Assembly (NCBI GenBank): GCA_018136815.1
Contig: CM030940.1
Location: forward strand, 2,649,915-2,713,914
DNA: 64,000 nucleotides
DNA from: Isochrysis galbana
Taxonomy: Eukaryota; Haptophyta; Isochrysidales; Isochrysidaceae
Direction of reading: 5' to 3'
Part shown: positions 1 to 11,642 of the stretch, piece after piece
How positions within the stretch are numbered: the first letter of the stretch is position 1
Layout of the letters: the number at the start of each line of letters is the position of its first letter
The notes under the pieces: generated by a model
Told to the model about the DNA's origin: nothing
The model's database searches: none
What the model saw: only the letters and a program-made list of their open reading frames with translations
Position numbers and translations under genes: made by a program

Positions 1-782
1 CGCAGGCCGTGCGCCGACTTGACTGGGGCACGCGCGGCAGTCGCGCGGCAATCCGCGAGACGGGCAGCAGTATGAATTTCTCTATTTATCCCACATGATG
101 GGAGACCATATCTACTCGGTGCCTAGCCAATTCCTAGCACAATTGTTCTCCCCCTCAGTAGTTTTGATCCCTTGATGCTTTCGGGCCCTGAGTCATGCAT
201 AGTGCTCAGCCCACATGTACTAACAAGGCCTGAATCAAAAGGGTTTGGCGGCATGCAAGAGCAGGGTTGTGAAGAGACGCAACACGTGCCTGGGCCTGTA
301 CGGACTGTCGATATCAATATCGGGCATCCCTCAATCCCAATCCCTCAATCCCTGTCATCTTGTTCTTCAAGGTCCCAAAGTCCCATATTTCAAGTGCAAC
401 CCATACAAAAAAGCTATGGTTGGGCCCAGGGTAAGCATGCTTGGCGGCTACCGTAGGCTACCGCCCATGGGTATATGGGTATATGGGTATGGGCATGGCG
501 TGTGATGGCCAGCCCTAGGCAGGCGTCTGCGCACATCAGTGCGCTATCAGCAGGTGCGGGGGCAAAAGACGGGTGGGTCCTGAGCGAGGAGCCCAAAACC
601 CCCGATCGATTTCGATGCTTCTTTCCGACAGTAAAGGTAGGAGTAAAGATTGTACAGTAAAGAGTTTTAACAGTCACTAGTGCCTGCCTTGGTGAGGAGG
701 CCGTCCAAAAAGAAAACCGTGGCGCTGATGTGTTCCGCGCGTCCCTCCGCCGCTGCGTGATCCCGTCGCGTGTGGGAGCTCC
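1..782. other. Intergenic, no gene seen
   Basis: No ORF here looks like protein. The stretch holds one copy of an interspersed repeat (115-262, listed separately) and short direct repeats of ATGGGTAT near 469-492. The 3' end is presumably the promoter and 5' UTR of the Rab GDI gene. Confidence 0.6.
115..262 (-). repeat. Interspersed repeat A, copy 1 (inverted relative to 6533-6690)
   Basis: The minus strand of this stretch aligns with the plus strand of 6533-6690. Shared blocks include GCATGCCGCC, GTGGGCTGAG, GACTCAGGGCCC and GGAATTGGCTAGG in the same order, with small indels. It is a diverged pair of one repeat family in opposite orientation, about 6.4 kb apart. Nothing in it identifies the element class. 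Confidence 0.7.
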
Positions 783-784
783 GT

Positions 785-823
785 GGGGGGGGGGGGCTTC
801 CCCTCCCCCCCCCCCCCCCCAGC
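785..823. repeat. G-run/C-run homopolymer tract upstream of GDI
   Basis: A run of about 12 G is followed, after GCTTCCCCTC, by a run of about 15 C, 56 bp before the GDI start codon. The two runs could pair as a hairpin. Similar tracts precede most other host genes in the window. Confidence 0.85.
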
Positions 824-878
824 TCAACCTCTCTCCTCCCTCTCTCTCTCTTCCCTCTCGGCGAGGAGGGCGAGGGAG

Positions 879-2965
879 ATGCAGCCCCGGCGGCGAGCAG
901 GCGCGGCGTGGCGGCTGGGCGTGGCCCTCTCGATCGCGCTCGCCACGCGCCGCGCCGGCGCAAGCGACGCCGCCAACTGGCGCGCTGCCTTCGACAAGAC
1001 CTATGACGCAGTCGTGATTGGCTCGGGGCCAACTGAGTCGCTGCTCGCCTCACTGCTGTCCGCGAACGGCAGAACTGTGCTGCAGCTGGAGCCGCGCCGC
1101 ACGCCAGGAGGTGTGGCCGCGAGCATGGACCTGCAAAAGATGTACGAGCGGATGGGCGAGGCGGGATCCAAGCCTGAGTCCAAGCTGAAGCTCGGCGCTT
1201 CTGAGGAGTATTCTGCTGACGTTGCCCCAAAGGTACTGATGGCAGGTGGGAAGGAGTTGCAGATGCTGGTGTCCTCAGGTCTATGGCAGCAGCTTGACTT
1301 TCGCAGGGTGCACCGGTCATTCATTTACCGCACTAAGGGTGACAACGAGTGGGATGTACACCGCGTGTTGGTAACGAAGGAGGATGTCCTCAAAACGCGC
1401 TGTATCCCCCCCCTTGAAAAGCCCAAGGTCGTCCTGATGCTCGCTTGGCTTGAACGTTTTGACGAATCGAACCCGACCACTTACGTCGCTGGCCAACTGC
1501 AAAAGAAGCGCCTGAATCTCGCCAAAATGTCGGCAGCCTCGTTCTTCCGCTATTGGGACTTTGCTCCTGAGACGACATTGCTCATCGCATGCGGCTTGGG
1601 TTCCTGGAGTGGTTCGATGGCCAAGCTGAAGAAGCTCCCAGCCATTGAGATGGTGCGGGCGATGAAGCGGTATAAGGAGTCTTTCAAAACGTTCCAATAC
1701 ATGACATCGCCATATGTCTACCCCATCACGGGCATCGGCTCCTCCTTCGCCAAGGCTTCCGCAAAAGTGCTCGCGACCAACAATGGCATTTCTTTGGTTG
1801 GCCGTCCAATCGACTGCATTCTTTACGACGCGTCGGGGCGCGCATGTGGCGTCACGTCTGAAGGGGTCTCAGTGAACGCTGGTTGCGTCATTAGCGCTCC
1901 CGAGCATGTGCCTGAAGCCGCGGAAGAGGCCTATTCCGTCGTTCGCATGTATGCAGTGCTCTCGCATGCGCCACACAAGTGCAAGGATGCTCGATCTTGC
2001 CGTCTGCTCATCCCAGGCTCTCAAGTTGGGAGGAAGCACGGCATCCACCTCGTTTGCTCAGGGCCGGCTCATCGCATTGCGCCGGGAGACAAATGGCTCG
2101 TGGTTCTGTCCACGCGGGTTGAGGGACCCACTGAAGGGCTGACTCCTCTGCAGGTTTGTGTTCGCAATGGCCCAGCATCCACATGTGATGCAATGGCCCC
2201 ACACAACCCTTGTGACTATTCGTCCGATGATTACCACTTGCTTTCTTCCCGAAACTGGGTCATCCAACATTGAGGAGACCAATTTCAACGAACAATCCTG
2301 AAATGAGGACTCCGAGGTCTTTGTGACACTGGCCACTTATTGCTCACCCACCCCGCCGTGGTTCCCCATTTCTCACGATGACAAGTCACAACCACGAAAT
2401 CCCATGCTGGAGGAACTGCGTGTGAAACTTCACAGATGCTTCTGAGTGAACCAATCTCCCATTTGCTACCCACGTTTCATTCCCACCCCCTCCACTCTTC
2501 ATTGCATCTTTCTTGCCACGCCACACGTCGGCGCTGCCCGGGCACCGAGTGAACGATGACGAGTATTTACCACGACATCTGACGCTAAAGCAACTGGGTG
2601 TAGACTGATACAGATACTTCCGAGTGAAAGCTGGCGTGCCACACGTCAAGCCGCTGCGCCGCGGCGCGCCTTTCGTGCTCACCCCCACCCGCCCCTTATA
2701 CTTTAACCTTTGCTCACCTCACAGCAACCTACTTTCCACATTCATTCAGGTTGCAAAGCGCGAGTTTGAGGCGGCTATTCCTTTGCTACGCCCGACTCGC
2801 AAAATCTTTGCTGAACTCAGCCCGGTACTGGCGGCGCGTGAGGAATGTGCTGAGGGTCTACATGTGCTGAGCTCTCTCGACGAGACTTCCACCTTCGACT
2901 CAGTTGTTGAGGACGTCCAAGCTGCGTACGAGAAGGCGACGGGGGAGCCTTTGAATATTGCTTAA
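879..2965 (+). CDS. Rab GDP-dissociation-inhibitor-like protein with N-terminal leader
   Basis: Two exons, 879-2153 and 2750-2965, give about 496 residues. The intron is CAG|GTTTGT ... TTCAG|GTTGC and is phase 0. GDI extracts prenylated Rab GTPases in the GDP form from membranes and recycles them. The FAD-fold start YDAVVIGSG lies at residues 42-50. Recognisable GDI blocks follow: PKVLMAGG, SPYVYPITGIG, the late domain with LSHAPHKCKDA and LIPGSQVGRK, and a C-terminal AYEKATG. The usual GDI length is about 445 residues and normally begins only a few residues before the YD. Here there is an extra N-terminal stretch of about 40 residues. It has a basic start, a hydrophobic core (residues 13-22) and a possible AGA-S cleavage site near residue 28, and looks like a signal peptide. 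The canonical MDRN..YGGES segment is replaced by LEPRR..GGVAAS, so this copy is divergent. The start at 879 is the first ATG downstream of the G/C tract. Choranoid/REP identity is less likely from the length. Confidence 0.85.
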
Positions 2966-4014
2966 AGCTGAGAGCCTATACTCCCGGTGCGCCCTCGCGA
3001 GGAATGACTCGCATCGGGCCTGCACGCCAGATGGTTATGTGTGCTTGACGCCCTAGAAGGCTTAATTTGGCCCAGCTGCTTGATTGTTGCTGGAACGCCC
3101 ATGCTAGCATGCTAGGATATTGGGAGTCACGCTTTGGGGAAGCACCCGAGGAGGAGCTTGGTCTTGCGCACGCCGGCGCTCATCGTGTGGTCGGTTGTGG
3201 CTCGGATATCTCTTCCTTCCTCCATGGCGGCGACCGTGTATGTCATTGATACACATGCTACATCTATGGGTGCGAATACGCTACTCCACCCAAAACAAAT
3301 TAAAATCTGAAGATTTTGGATTCTAGATTCAAGGCTAGCTAACACCTACTACGGACATGGTATATGCTACCTCCCTGGCGCACATCGTTGAGTGCTCCGG
3401 AGAACTTGAAAAGTGAACAATATAGCCCGGGAGCACTCGTCTCGCGTAACGACGCGTCTTCACCGCATCCAGACCTCAAGTATAAAACCTTAGCGAAACC
3501 TTCCCAGTAAATCCAAAAATTGGCATTATATCTTACATCCAACAGGCCTGCCCCAAACCCGCACTCCGAACTAGGCTCTTGGCTCTTGGTAGTGCACCAG
3601 AGTCGGACCCCGGAAACCGAAGACAAAGGAATGAAGGGGGGAAAGGGAGGAGGTGACGAGAGGGGATGTAAAAAAAAACCTTTTAATATTCTTACCGCAC
3701 TCGCGGCGAATGGAACCACTACCCACTACAAGTAGCACGTAGCATACTCTCTACACCCCCATTCCCCGGCCCCGGCCCTTCTCCCCCCGCCATCAGGCGG
3801 CTCCCCCCGTACACTACTAGGGGGATTGGGGTGGAGGGCTTAGATATGGTCCGGTGGCCCGCGCCACCCCCCGGTGATCTTTCCCCCCCTTCCTCCTGTG
3901 TCTCCGAGTGCCCTCATGTGTGCGTTCGGCTCCAGTACCAGTATCCACTGCAACCGCAGCGAGGGCGTTTGGGGAGGGAATGGATTCCTCGTCCGACGAG
4001 TTAGTGCTTAGTGC
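2966..4014. other. Intergenic, no gene seen; contains repeat B copy
   Basis: No convincing protein is encoded. The only recognisable element is repeat B (3668-3860). The region ends at the 5' target duplication of the small LTR element. Confidence 0.55.
3668..3860 (+). repeat. Repeat B, copy 1
   Basis: It starts with an A-run followed by CCTTTTAATATTCTTACCGC and contains CGCCATCAGGCGGCTCC and CACTACTAGGGGGAT. The same sequence occurs inverted at 28163-28325. A diverged copy starts at 12206 on the plus strand (A-run, CCTTTTAAAATTCT, then similar downstream GGCCCCCGGTGGTC). The 18-bp piece CTTAGATATGGTCCGGTG just after it (3839-3856) recurs at 34492-34509. It is a dispersed repeat, class unknown. 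Confidence 0.7.
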
Positions 4015-4019
4015 TAGGA

Positions 4020-4378
4020 TATCGAATCAAGCGAATGCTTGATCGTGGCAAGTCTCAATGGGGCATGCTAGGGGCATAGAGTGAAGAGAAGTCTTGAGAG
4101 AGGGGGAGGGAGCGCGCTACATCACGACGACGGTCCATGAGACACCACCCCATCACTCACTCACCAACAAGAAAACTCCGAAAACTAACGCAACATCGCA
4201 CAAACAAACCAATGAAATCAGTAAGAACAAACGAACAAATTCGGCGTGCAATGCGGCGGAGCTTCGAGACTTCGAGACAACTCACTGGTGAAAACAAAAC
4301 TCACTCAATTTTTCTCACACAACGCATGGTGGAGACACCGCATCCGCATAGAGTATATAAAATACTCTGGATGCGACA
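4020..4378 (+). repeat. 5' terminal direct repeat of the TRIM-like element
   Basis: This is 359 bp, the same length as 5436-5794. A TATATAAAA box lies at about 4354-4362, so transcription could start close to the repeat's 3' end. The main visible difference from its partner is AAACTCC versus AAATTTCC in the middle. Confidence 0.85.
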
Positions 4379-5435
4379 CCCCCCGACTTAAGTCGAGCGT
4401 CCACGCGAGTAATGGGGTGATCAGGCCCAAAACAAGCTTGAACAACCGGACAAAAATCGAAACAATCAAACACATGCGAAAGGGTGTGATGACCCCTTGT
4501 CTTACCCCCAAAGAGCGTGCACTCTCAGTGGGTTAAACCAAGCTCTATTGCGCAAGCGCAAGCGCGCGGTTTGAAGACAAGTCTCACATCAGGGTGCACG
4601 TCCGGACTGAGTGGGCACACACAATTTCAAGGACAACAAACACAACTCAGAAATCGAAAGCGAAAGATGAATCGAGAGAAACGAGCAAGCCAAAGGAAGA
4701 ATCAACGAGAATCGAGACCGCGATGACCAACCAACTCGGACAAAATCTAGACCTTCGAGAACGCATCAAAACAGACATCAAACAACGAGCGACGGCCATC
4801 AAAGCCTCAAACAAACTTGTGACGAAAAGCCGCTCCCACGCGGTGACCATGAGCGCATGGCCAAACAAGTGATGGCTCTCCCTCAGAGAGCACATCATAT
4901 CATATCAAAGGACTCGAACTCGAAATCGAAACGGAGCAACGGAAACGAAAGAAAGCAGAAGGGACGGGAGCGAGCAAATCGAGAGAAAGAATGAATGGAG
5001 ACCGACAAACGCCGAACGAAGAACGATGGCTGCCTCGACATGTGCGCGGCGATCGAGACAAAGGTCAAGGGGCAGATCAAGAGCGGGCCACTTACCCAAG
5101 TCAACCACCTAGTCAAGCACTACTTCAAGCGATCAACGGACGCTCAAGTGCAACGGGCAGACACAAAATGGCAGAATGGTGTAAAGACGGGTGGGAAGCG
5201 GAGACATGGTGAGGCGGAGGCGAGGCGAGAGGCGAGGGAATGGCGAGGAATGGTGAGGCAACCACACTCAGCACCTTGGGCGAGAGCACAGCTCACTCCC
5301 TTGGGCAAGCGGGCGTACGTGTCATACGGGCAAGCAAGCGGGCTGCGGGCAACCACATGATGGATGGGTGGGGCGTGGCGCGCGCGCGCGGAGTGCAAGC
5401 GAGGCCGTGCGAGTGAGTGAGGGATGTCTTCAAAC

Positions 5436-5794
5436 TATCGAATCAAGCGAATGCTTGATCGTGGCAAGTCTCAATGGGGCATGCTAGGGGCATAGAGTGA
5501 AGAGAAGTCTTGAGAGAGGGGGAGGGAGCGCGCTACATCACGACGACGGTCCATGAGACACCACCCCATCACTCACTCACCAACAAGAAATTTCCGAAAA
5601 CTAACGCAACATCGCACAAACAAACCAATGAAATCAGTAAGAACAAACGAACAAATTCGGCGTGCAATGCGGCGGAGCTTCGAGACTTCGAGACAACTCA
5701 CTGGTGAAAACAAAACTCACTCAATTTTTCTCACACAACGCATGGTGGAGACACCGCATCCGCATAGAGTATATAAAATACTCTGGATGCGACA
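5436..5794 (+). repeat. 3' terminal direct repeat of the TRIM-like element
   Basis: Partner of 4020-4378. It is followed immediately by the target-site copy TAGGA at 5795-5799. Confidence 0.85.
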
Positions 5795-5889
5795 TAGGAC
5801 CGGAGTCCAAGGCCCTAGCCGTGGCCAGCATGGACCGCGAGGCACGGGTGGGATTGGGGTTGTCAGTGGCAGTAGGGCGGGGCATGTAT

Positions 5890-6300
5890 GTGGGAGGGAG
5901 CGGAGCGGAGGGGGAATGAAGGATGGAGGGAGTGGAGGTGGAGGGAGGGAGGGAGGGAGGGAGGGAGGGAGGGAGGGAGGGAGCGAGCGAGAGAGAGAGA
6001 GAGAGGGAGGGAGAGAGGAGAGAGGGAGGGAGAAGGGAGGGAGGTACAAAGGTACGAGGTACGGATGACGGATGAGAGGGAGAGGGAGGGGGAGGGGGAG
6101 GCGAGGGGGGGAAGGGCAAGAGGGCAAGCGAGCGAGCGAGGGAGGAGAGAGAGGGAGGGAGGGGGGGACAAGGGGAGGAAAGGAGCGAAGGAGTGAGAGC
6201 GAGCGAAGGAGCGGGAGGGAGGGAGGAGGGAGGGAGGCAAGGAGGGAAGGGGGGGGTGGGGGGATGAGCGAATGAGCGAGCGAGCGTGCGAGAAGCGACG
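5890..6300 (+). repeat. Purine-rich low-complexity tract (GGGA)n/(GA)n
   Basis: About 400 bp of almost pure purine on the plus strand, including a run of GGGA units at about 5941-5980 and GAGAGA units after it. The ORFs here are artefacts of the repeat. No gene lies between 5800 and 6530. Confidence 0.9.
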
Positions 6301-6532
6301 ACGTACCTAGACCCCTAGACCCCTACGGCCTTCTCTATGGTAGAATAGCTAGAACTAGCAGATATATTAGCATATATATATATAGCAGTATTACATGTAG
6401 TAGTATATATCCATATCCATATCCCCCCACCGGTATCTGTATTTGGCCTGTATTTGGTCTGTATTTGGCCGCTACATACTGTATTTTCTGTATTTCTGTT
6501 GCCCGGCTCTGTATTTCCCATCTAGGGCTTCA

Positions 6533-6690
6533 ATGCCGCCCAACCCTTTGGTTGCAGGCCTGAGCAGTACTAGCAGTACGTGTGGGCTGAGTACATGCTT
6601 GACTCAGGGCCCCAAAGCTTTAATGGGGCAAACTACCAAGGGTGAGAACTAATGTGCTAGGAATAGGAATTGGCTAGGTTGGTACTAGAG
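6533..6690 (+). repeat. Interspersed repeat A, copy 2
   Basis: Inverted partner of 115-262. It shares ATGCCGCC, GTGGGCTGAGTA, TGACTCAGGGCCC and GGAATTGGCTAGG in order. Confidence 0.7.
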
Positions 6691-6834
6691 AGTATCCGAA
6701 TAAAGTAGAGAAGTACTCTTCTAGAGCGAGCGAGAGAGGCTTCTCGCTAGGTTTGCTTGCGCGAATTTGACCGCTCCTGGTGGGGCGTACGTACTATGGG
6801 AGGGAAAGGGGAAGGGTGGGTGGGTGGGTGGGGT

Positions 6835-6985
6835 GGGTGGGGGGGGGGGGGGGGGGGGGGAGGGGGCGCAGCGCGGGAGCTGCGAGCGCGCGCGGGAGGG
6901 GAGGGAAGGGGGGAGGAGACTGCGGAGGCGACGGCCACGCGCGCGGCCCCGCCGCCCCCCCGCCCCCCCCCCCCCCCCCCCTTCC
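6835..6985. repeat. G-run then C-run tract upstream of eIF4G
   Basis: A G-run of more than 20 near 6840-6861 and C-runs near 6955-6981 lie 150-300 bp before the eIF4G ATG. Further G-rich blocks continue to about 7090. The tract is in the likely promoter/5' UTR. Confidence 0.85.
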
Positions 6986-7132
6986 CCCCTCCCCATCTTG
7001 TGCCCTCCTGGGCGAGAAGGGGGGGAGGGGGGAGGGAAGGGGGGAGAGCCGCGCGAGCGGCACGCGCAGAGAGACGAGGGAGGGGGGCAGACCCTCGCTT
7101 CCCCGCCGACCCGCGCCAACCCACACAGAGCC

Positions 7133-10100
7133 ATGCAGTCCGGAACGGGGCAGAGGCAGCCGCCGCCGCGGCCGCAGGGCGTGCGGGGCAACCAGTCGCG
7201 CGGGATTGGAGGTCAGGCGCGTGGCGGACAGCCGCCCGCCGCGGGAGGGCCAAGGATGATGATGGGTGCGCGGCCGGCCGCTCGCGCCTCTGCGTGCCCC
7301 ACAGACTCAGTGGCTTCTCTCGCGTGCTCACACCGCGCTTTGGTGTGGCTCTCATCAGGTGGACCTCCTATGCAAGCACGGGGCGGCCTGGGACCAGGAC
7401 CGGTGCCAGGTGCGCCTCATTTCCTGCCACGCGCAGGGTTGCCTCGAACAGAGCCTACTGGTACCTCTGCACCAGACAGACCACCGCACTCTGATGCACC
7501 GCTCGTACTGAGTCCTTTGAACGTGCTTGTCCTCACAGGAGGCATGTCGGTTCCTATCATGTATCCGCAGCAACCACAGGGGATGCCGCAGGTGCGCCGG
7601 TCACAGGGTTGCTGCTATGGGTAGGACTAGCAAGAAGTTGCCCACAAAGCAATTTCCATTAGGCCTTTTGAAGCCCTCCTCTCTGCGTGCGCAGATGGGC
7701 ATCGTGCGTGTTCCTGCCAACATGTCGCAGGAGCAGCACATGCAGGCGCAGATAATGATGCAGCAGCAACAGCAGCAGATGATGGGGATGGGAATGGTCC
7801 TGCCGTCTGGACAATATGTACGCGGCCCTGAGCGCGCTTGCGCTGCCCTGCATGTGTTTCCTGCCGGGAGTTTGGGCTTCGATGATGCTAGCTCACCTCA
7901 TATCGTTGCCATGCTTGTCAGGGTGCTATGCGGCCCACTATGCAAGCGGCAATGCGCGGCGCATTTGTCCCGATGGGGCAAAGCGCCTATGGTCAGCCGG
8001 GCCAGATGTACAGTTCTCCGGGTCAACAGCCGAGCAGTGCTCGGCCGATGCCCTCCCGCGCAGCCATGTCGGGTGTTGTGCCAGTTGGCGGCACGTACCA
8101 ACCCAGCGCCGCGCCAGCCCCACCAAAGAAACCGGCATCACGTCGGATCGCCATTGTCAATCCAGAAACCAATGAGGAGGTCGAGCTGCCAAATAAGCCA
8201 AGATCGTCTTCTATTAGCGAGCACATCAGCGCTCCAGCGAGCAGCGAGCCGCCGCCTCCCCCGCCACCTCCCCCACCCCCAGGACCCCCACCTCCCCATA
8301 CCACAAGCTCCCCGACCTTGCAGCCGGTTGCCGCACCCGAGGCGGCTAAGCCGTCCCCACCTCCAGTCGCGCCACCGCCGTCGGCGCAATTGTCTCCGTC
8401 CGCTCTGCCGCCTCGCCCTCCAGGCCCACCACCACCACCTCTTCAGCCGCCTCCGAGCACCGAGAAGGCGCCTGCGGCACCCGCGGAGAAGCCTGCGGCG
8501 CCTGCAGAGAAGCCTGCGGCGCCGGCTCCCGCTGCGCCCGCTCCCGCTGCGCCCGCTCCCGCTGCGCCGGCCCCAACGCTTGCCACACCAGCCCCGGCAC
8601 CTGCGCCAGCCCCGGCTGCGCCAGCCCCGGCTGCGCCAGCCTCAGCGCCGGCCGCACCAGCCCCGGCTGCGCCAGGCTCAGCGCCGGCCGCACCTGCCCC
8701 GGCTGCGTCAGCCCCAGCGCCGGCCGTAGCTGCCCCAGCGCCGGCCGCCCCGGCGCCGGCCGTACCTCCTCCGGCTACTCCTGCGCCCGCGCCCGCTGCT
8801 GCACCGGCGTCGGTGGAGAGTCCGGCTCCTTTGTCAGCGTCTGAGTCGGCACTAGCTACAGCTACAGCAGATGGTGATGACGACGACGACGACTGGGAGA
8901 CCAAGGATGAGTCCGCACTCATCATCAAGGAACCCCCCAAACCGGTCGCCAACACGACAGCCTCATTGCGGCCGAGTGGGACAAGCGGTTTTCCTGTTCC
9001 AAGCAAGGAGACGGTGAGCGGCAAGAAGATTTACCCTCGCGATTTCCTTCTCAAATTTCAGGCACACTTTTCGGAGAAGCCAGCGGGGCTGACATGCGAC
9101 ATGGAAGTGGTCACTTTTGAAGGTGTTCCTGGTAAGGGCAAGGGTATGATGGGTCCTGGCGACGACTGGATACGTCAGGGCAAGGGGATCCGTGGAAAGG
9201 GAGCGGGTGCCCCCCCCGGCCTGAATGCAGGAACCTTCTCCATGGATCCCCGCGATCCCCGGAACAATCAGTTCCAGAAGGGTGGAGGCAAGGGCGGAGG
9301 ACGCGACATGCGCGCCGTCGGCCGACCTATGCGTGTCGGGCTCATTGACGTCAAACCACTTGAACAAACTGAGAACCGCTACGTGGCCGCCAGCTTGGCG
9401 AAGAAGGACGTGGACGCGGGCGAGAAGTTGCTGCGCGACTGCAAGGCGGTATTGAACAAGCTGGCGCCGGAGAAATTTGAAAAGCTCACCGGACAATTCC
9501 TCCAGTTACAAGTTGCCTCGCGCGCGGATATGGTCGGCATCATCGACCTTATCTTCGACAAGGCCCTGTCCGAGCCGATCTTCGGCGCCATGTATTCCAG
9601 CCTGTGTTCACGCTGCGCGGAGTCGTTCCCGGAGTTCGCTGACGAGGAGAACCCCAATGGCAAGCCCATCACCTTCAAACGTTTATTGCTCAATAAATGC
9701 CAAGAGGAATTCGAGAAGGAGAATGTGGTAGCAGCAGAGCTCCTCGCATTGCCAGAGGATACCCCCAAGGAGAAGAAAGATTACATTCGGGCACAGGCAA
9801 AGAAGCGAATGCTCGGAAACATCCGCTTCATCGGCGAGCTCTACAAACAGAAAATGCTTACGGAGAAGATCATGCACGAATGCTTAATCAAACTGCTAGG
9901 CGACATCGAGCATCCTGACGAGGACGAAGTGGAGTGCCTCTGCAAACTCATGACGACTATTGGTTCCCTCATTGACTGCGAGCGCGCCAAGCTGCACATG
10001 GATGAGTACTTCACTCGCATGCAAAAGATGTCGAACAACACTGACCTCGCCATTCGTATGAGATTCATGCTGCAAGAAGTCATCGACCTGCGTCGTGGCG

Positions 10101-11642
10101 GCTGGCGGCAGCGCTTGTCTGACCCTTCGGTCAAGGTGGTGGCCCCGCCGGCACAAGTGTTGGGCAGGCCGCGTGCGGTTATTGGCGACGTGCGCAAGGA
10201 GATGCCTATGGGCGGCAAGGGTGTCGGACTTCGGATGCCTCTGGGCAGGGGCGGCGGCAGCGGCCTTCCCGATGGGCGGGGTCGCGGCGGCGCGGGGCCG
10301 TCGGCTCCACCGCCCGCACCACCGATGAGCAAGGAAGCAGTTCAGAAGAAGCTCGAGCAGGAACTTGAGGAGTACCTTAACGTCGGGGATGTCAAGGAGC
10401 TAATTTTGGGTCTCAAAGAGCTGCGCGAAAAGGCCCGTTTGGGCAGAGGCGAGGATTCGATGGGCTTGATGTTGGTGAAGAAGGCTCTCCCGCAAGTGAT
10501 GGAGGCTCGCACTGAAGCGCCGCGTAAGCGCGTGGCCGCGGCTGTCAGTGCCATGCACAAGGCGGCTCTGCTCTCGCCAACAGATCTCATCGGCTTCCTC
10601 AAGGAATTCCTAGAGTTCCTCGAGGACGAGGTGATGGATGTTCCTAACATCGGAACGATCGTGTCGGGATTCGTCGCTCAAGCCATTGCCGATGACGTCT
10701 TGCCTTTGTCGTACCTCTCCTCCGCTTTCTCTCATCTGAAGGAGTGCGAGACCGAGTCCGTGCAAGAGAAAACGCTGATCGCCACGGCCCTGAAGCATAT
10801 TGGAGAGGAGAAGGCGCGTGCGCTCTATGCATCGTCCAAGGGTTTTGATTTAGTGGCCATCTTCGGCTCTAAGGAAGCTGCAGCGGAGATGCTGGAGTCC
10901 TTCGGGCTGGTTGGCATAAATCCCTCCCTGGTAAAGGAAGTCAAGGAGGCTAAAGAAGCATCCGAGAAGGCGAACCTAGAAAAGAAGTGCGATGCTCTCA
11001 TTCAGGAGATAAAGGAGTACGTGGAGGGGATAATCTCGTCAAACCGGGAGAACACCGAGCCGCCAGCTCGCGAGTGTGCTGACTGGGTCCTGAAGGCCCT
11101 TGCCTCCGACGTTGGCACTCAGCCGAGAGTACGGATGCAGGTCATGCGCAACCTGCTACGTAGCGTTCTCGAGAACGCTGCTCGCAACGAGGACGGCAAG
11201 CCGAGCTCCAAGAGCCTTGAGAAAGAGCTGATTCGATGGAGGCTGTTGCTCTTGTTGCAGTATTCTCCGGAAGATGTACGAGACGTCCACAACAAAGAGA
11301 CGCATCAGGAGCAGGCGCAGATGCTGTTCGAGGTTCAGGGCTTCTGCCATGACAACGGTTTCCCTGGAGAGCTTATCAAAAAGGTGCGTGGCCAAACACG
11401 GATGGCCGGGCCCTTCTCCCAGACAACCCTCCCCCCTGATGAAAGCCGTACTGATGGCCACGTTGCTGTTTAAAACGCAGATTTTTTACGCGCTCTATGA
11501 CAACGACATCGTGCTTGAGGAGGCTTACACCGTGTGGAGGGAGACGGACCCTGAGGATGAGCCGACCCCAGGCAAGCTGAAGGCATTATTTCAAGCCAAC
11601 GAATTCCTTGTCTGGCTCGCGAGTGCTGACGAGGAGGGCTGA
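7133..11642 (+). CDS. eIF4G: Translation initiation factor eIF4G
   Basis: Six exons: 7133-7265, 7359-7409, 7539-7591, 7695-7817, 7922-11383 and 11481-11642, with phases that join cleanly to about 1327 residues. Four of the five donors read GTGCG, the other GTACG. eIF4G is the scaffold that bridges cap-bound eIF4E, the helicase eIF4A and eIF3. The N-terminus is Gly/Gln/Met-rich. Residues about 227-424 are Pro/Ala repeats. The eIF4E-binding motif YPRDFLL (Y-x4-L-hydrophobic) is at residues 491-497. A MIF4G domain spans about 606-844, an MA3 domain about 926-1060 and a W2 domain about 1139-1327. The W2 C-terminus is completed only by the last exon, which ends NEFLVWLASADEEG. Having MA3 and W2 together resembles animal eIF4G; many plant and fungal forms lack W2. 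The GAC/GAG-rich triplets just after the stop (11643-11680) suggest the acidic tail was once longer. Confidence 0.93.

Larger units (their letters stand above)
4020..5794 (+). mobile_element. Small non-autonomous LTR element (TRIM-like) with 5-bp TSD
   Basis: Two direct repeats of 359 bp each (4020-4378 and 5436-5794) enclose about 1.06 kb. They differ at only a few bases, so the insertion is recent. The pentamer TAGGA lies directly before the first repeat (4015-4019) and directly after the second (5795-5799), a clean target-site duplication. Each repeat carries a TATATAAAA box about 20 bp from its 3' end and an inverted repeat ATCAAGC..GCTTGAT near its 5' end. The repeats run TATCG...GCGACA, so they lack the common 5' TG. 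The interior is A-rich and has no gag or pol ORF. I see no clear tRNA primer-binding site. The class (TRIM) is inferred from size and structure. Confidence 0.85.

Noticed and set aside
8443-9024. Long Ala/Gly-rich antisense ORF opposite the eIF4G Pro/Ala region
   Set aside because: It is the reverse complement of Pro/Ala codon repeats in a well-supported gene; no independent signal.
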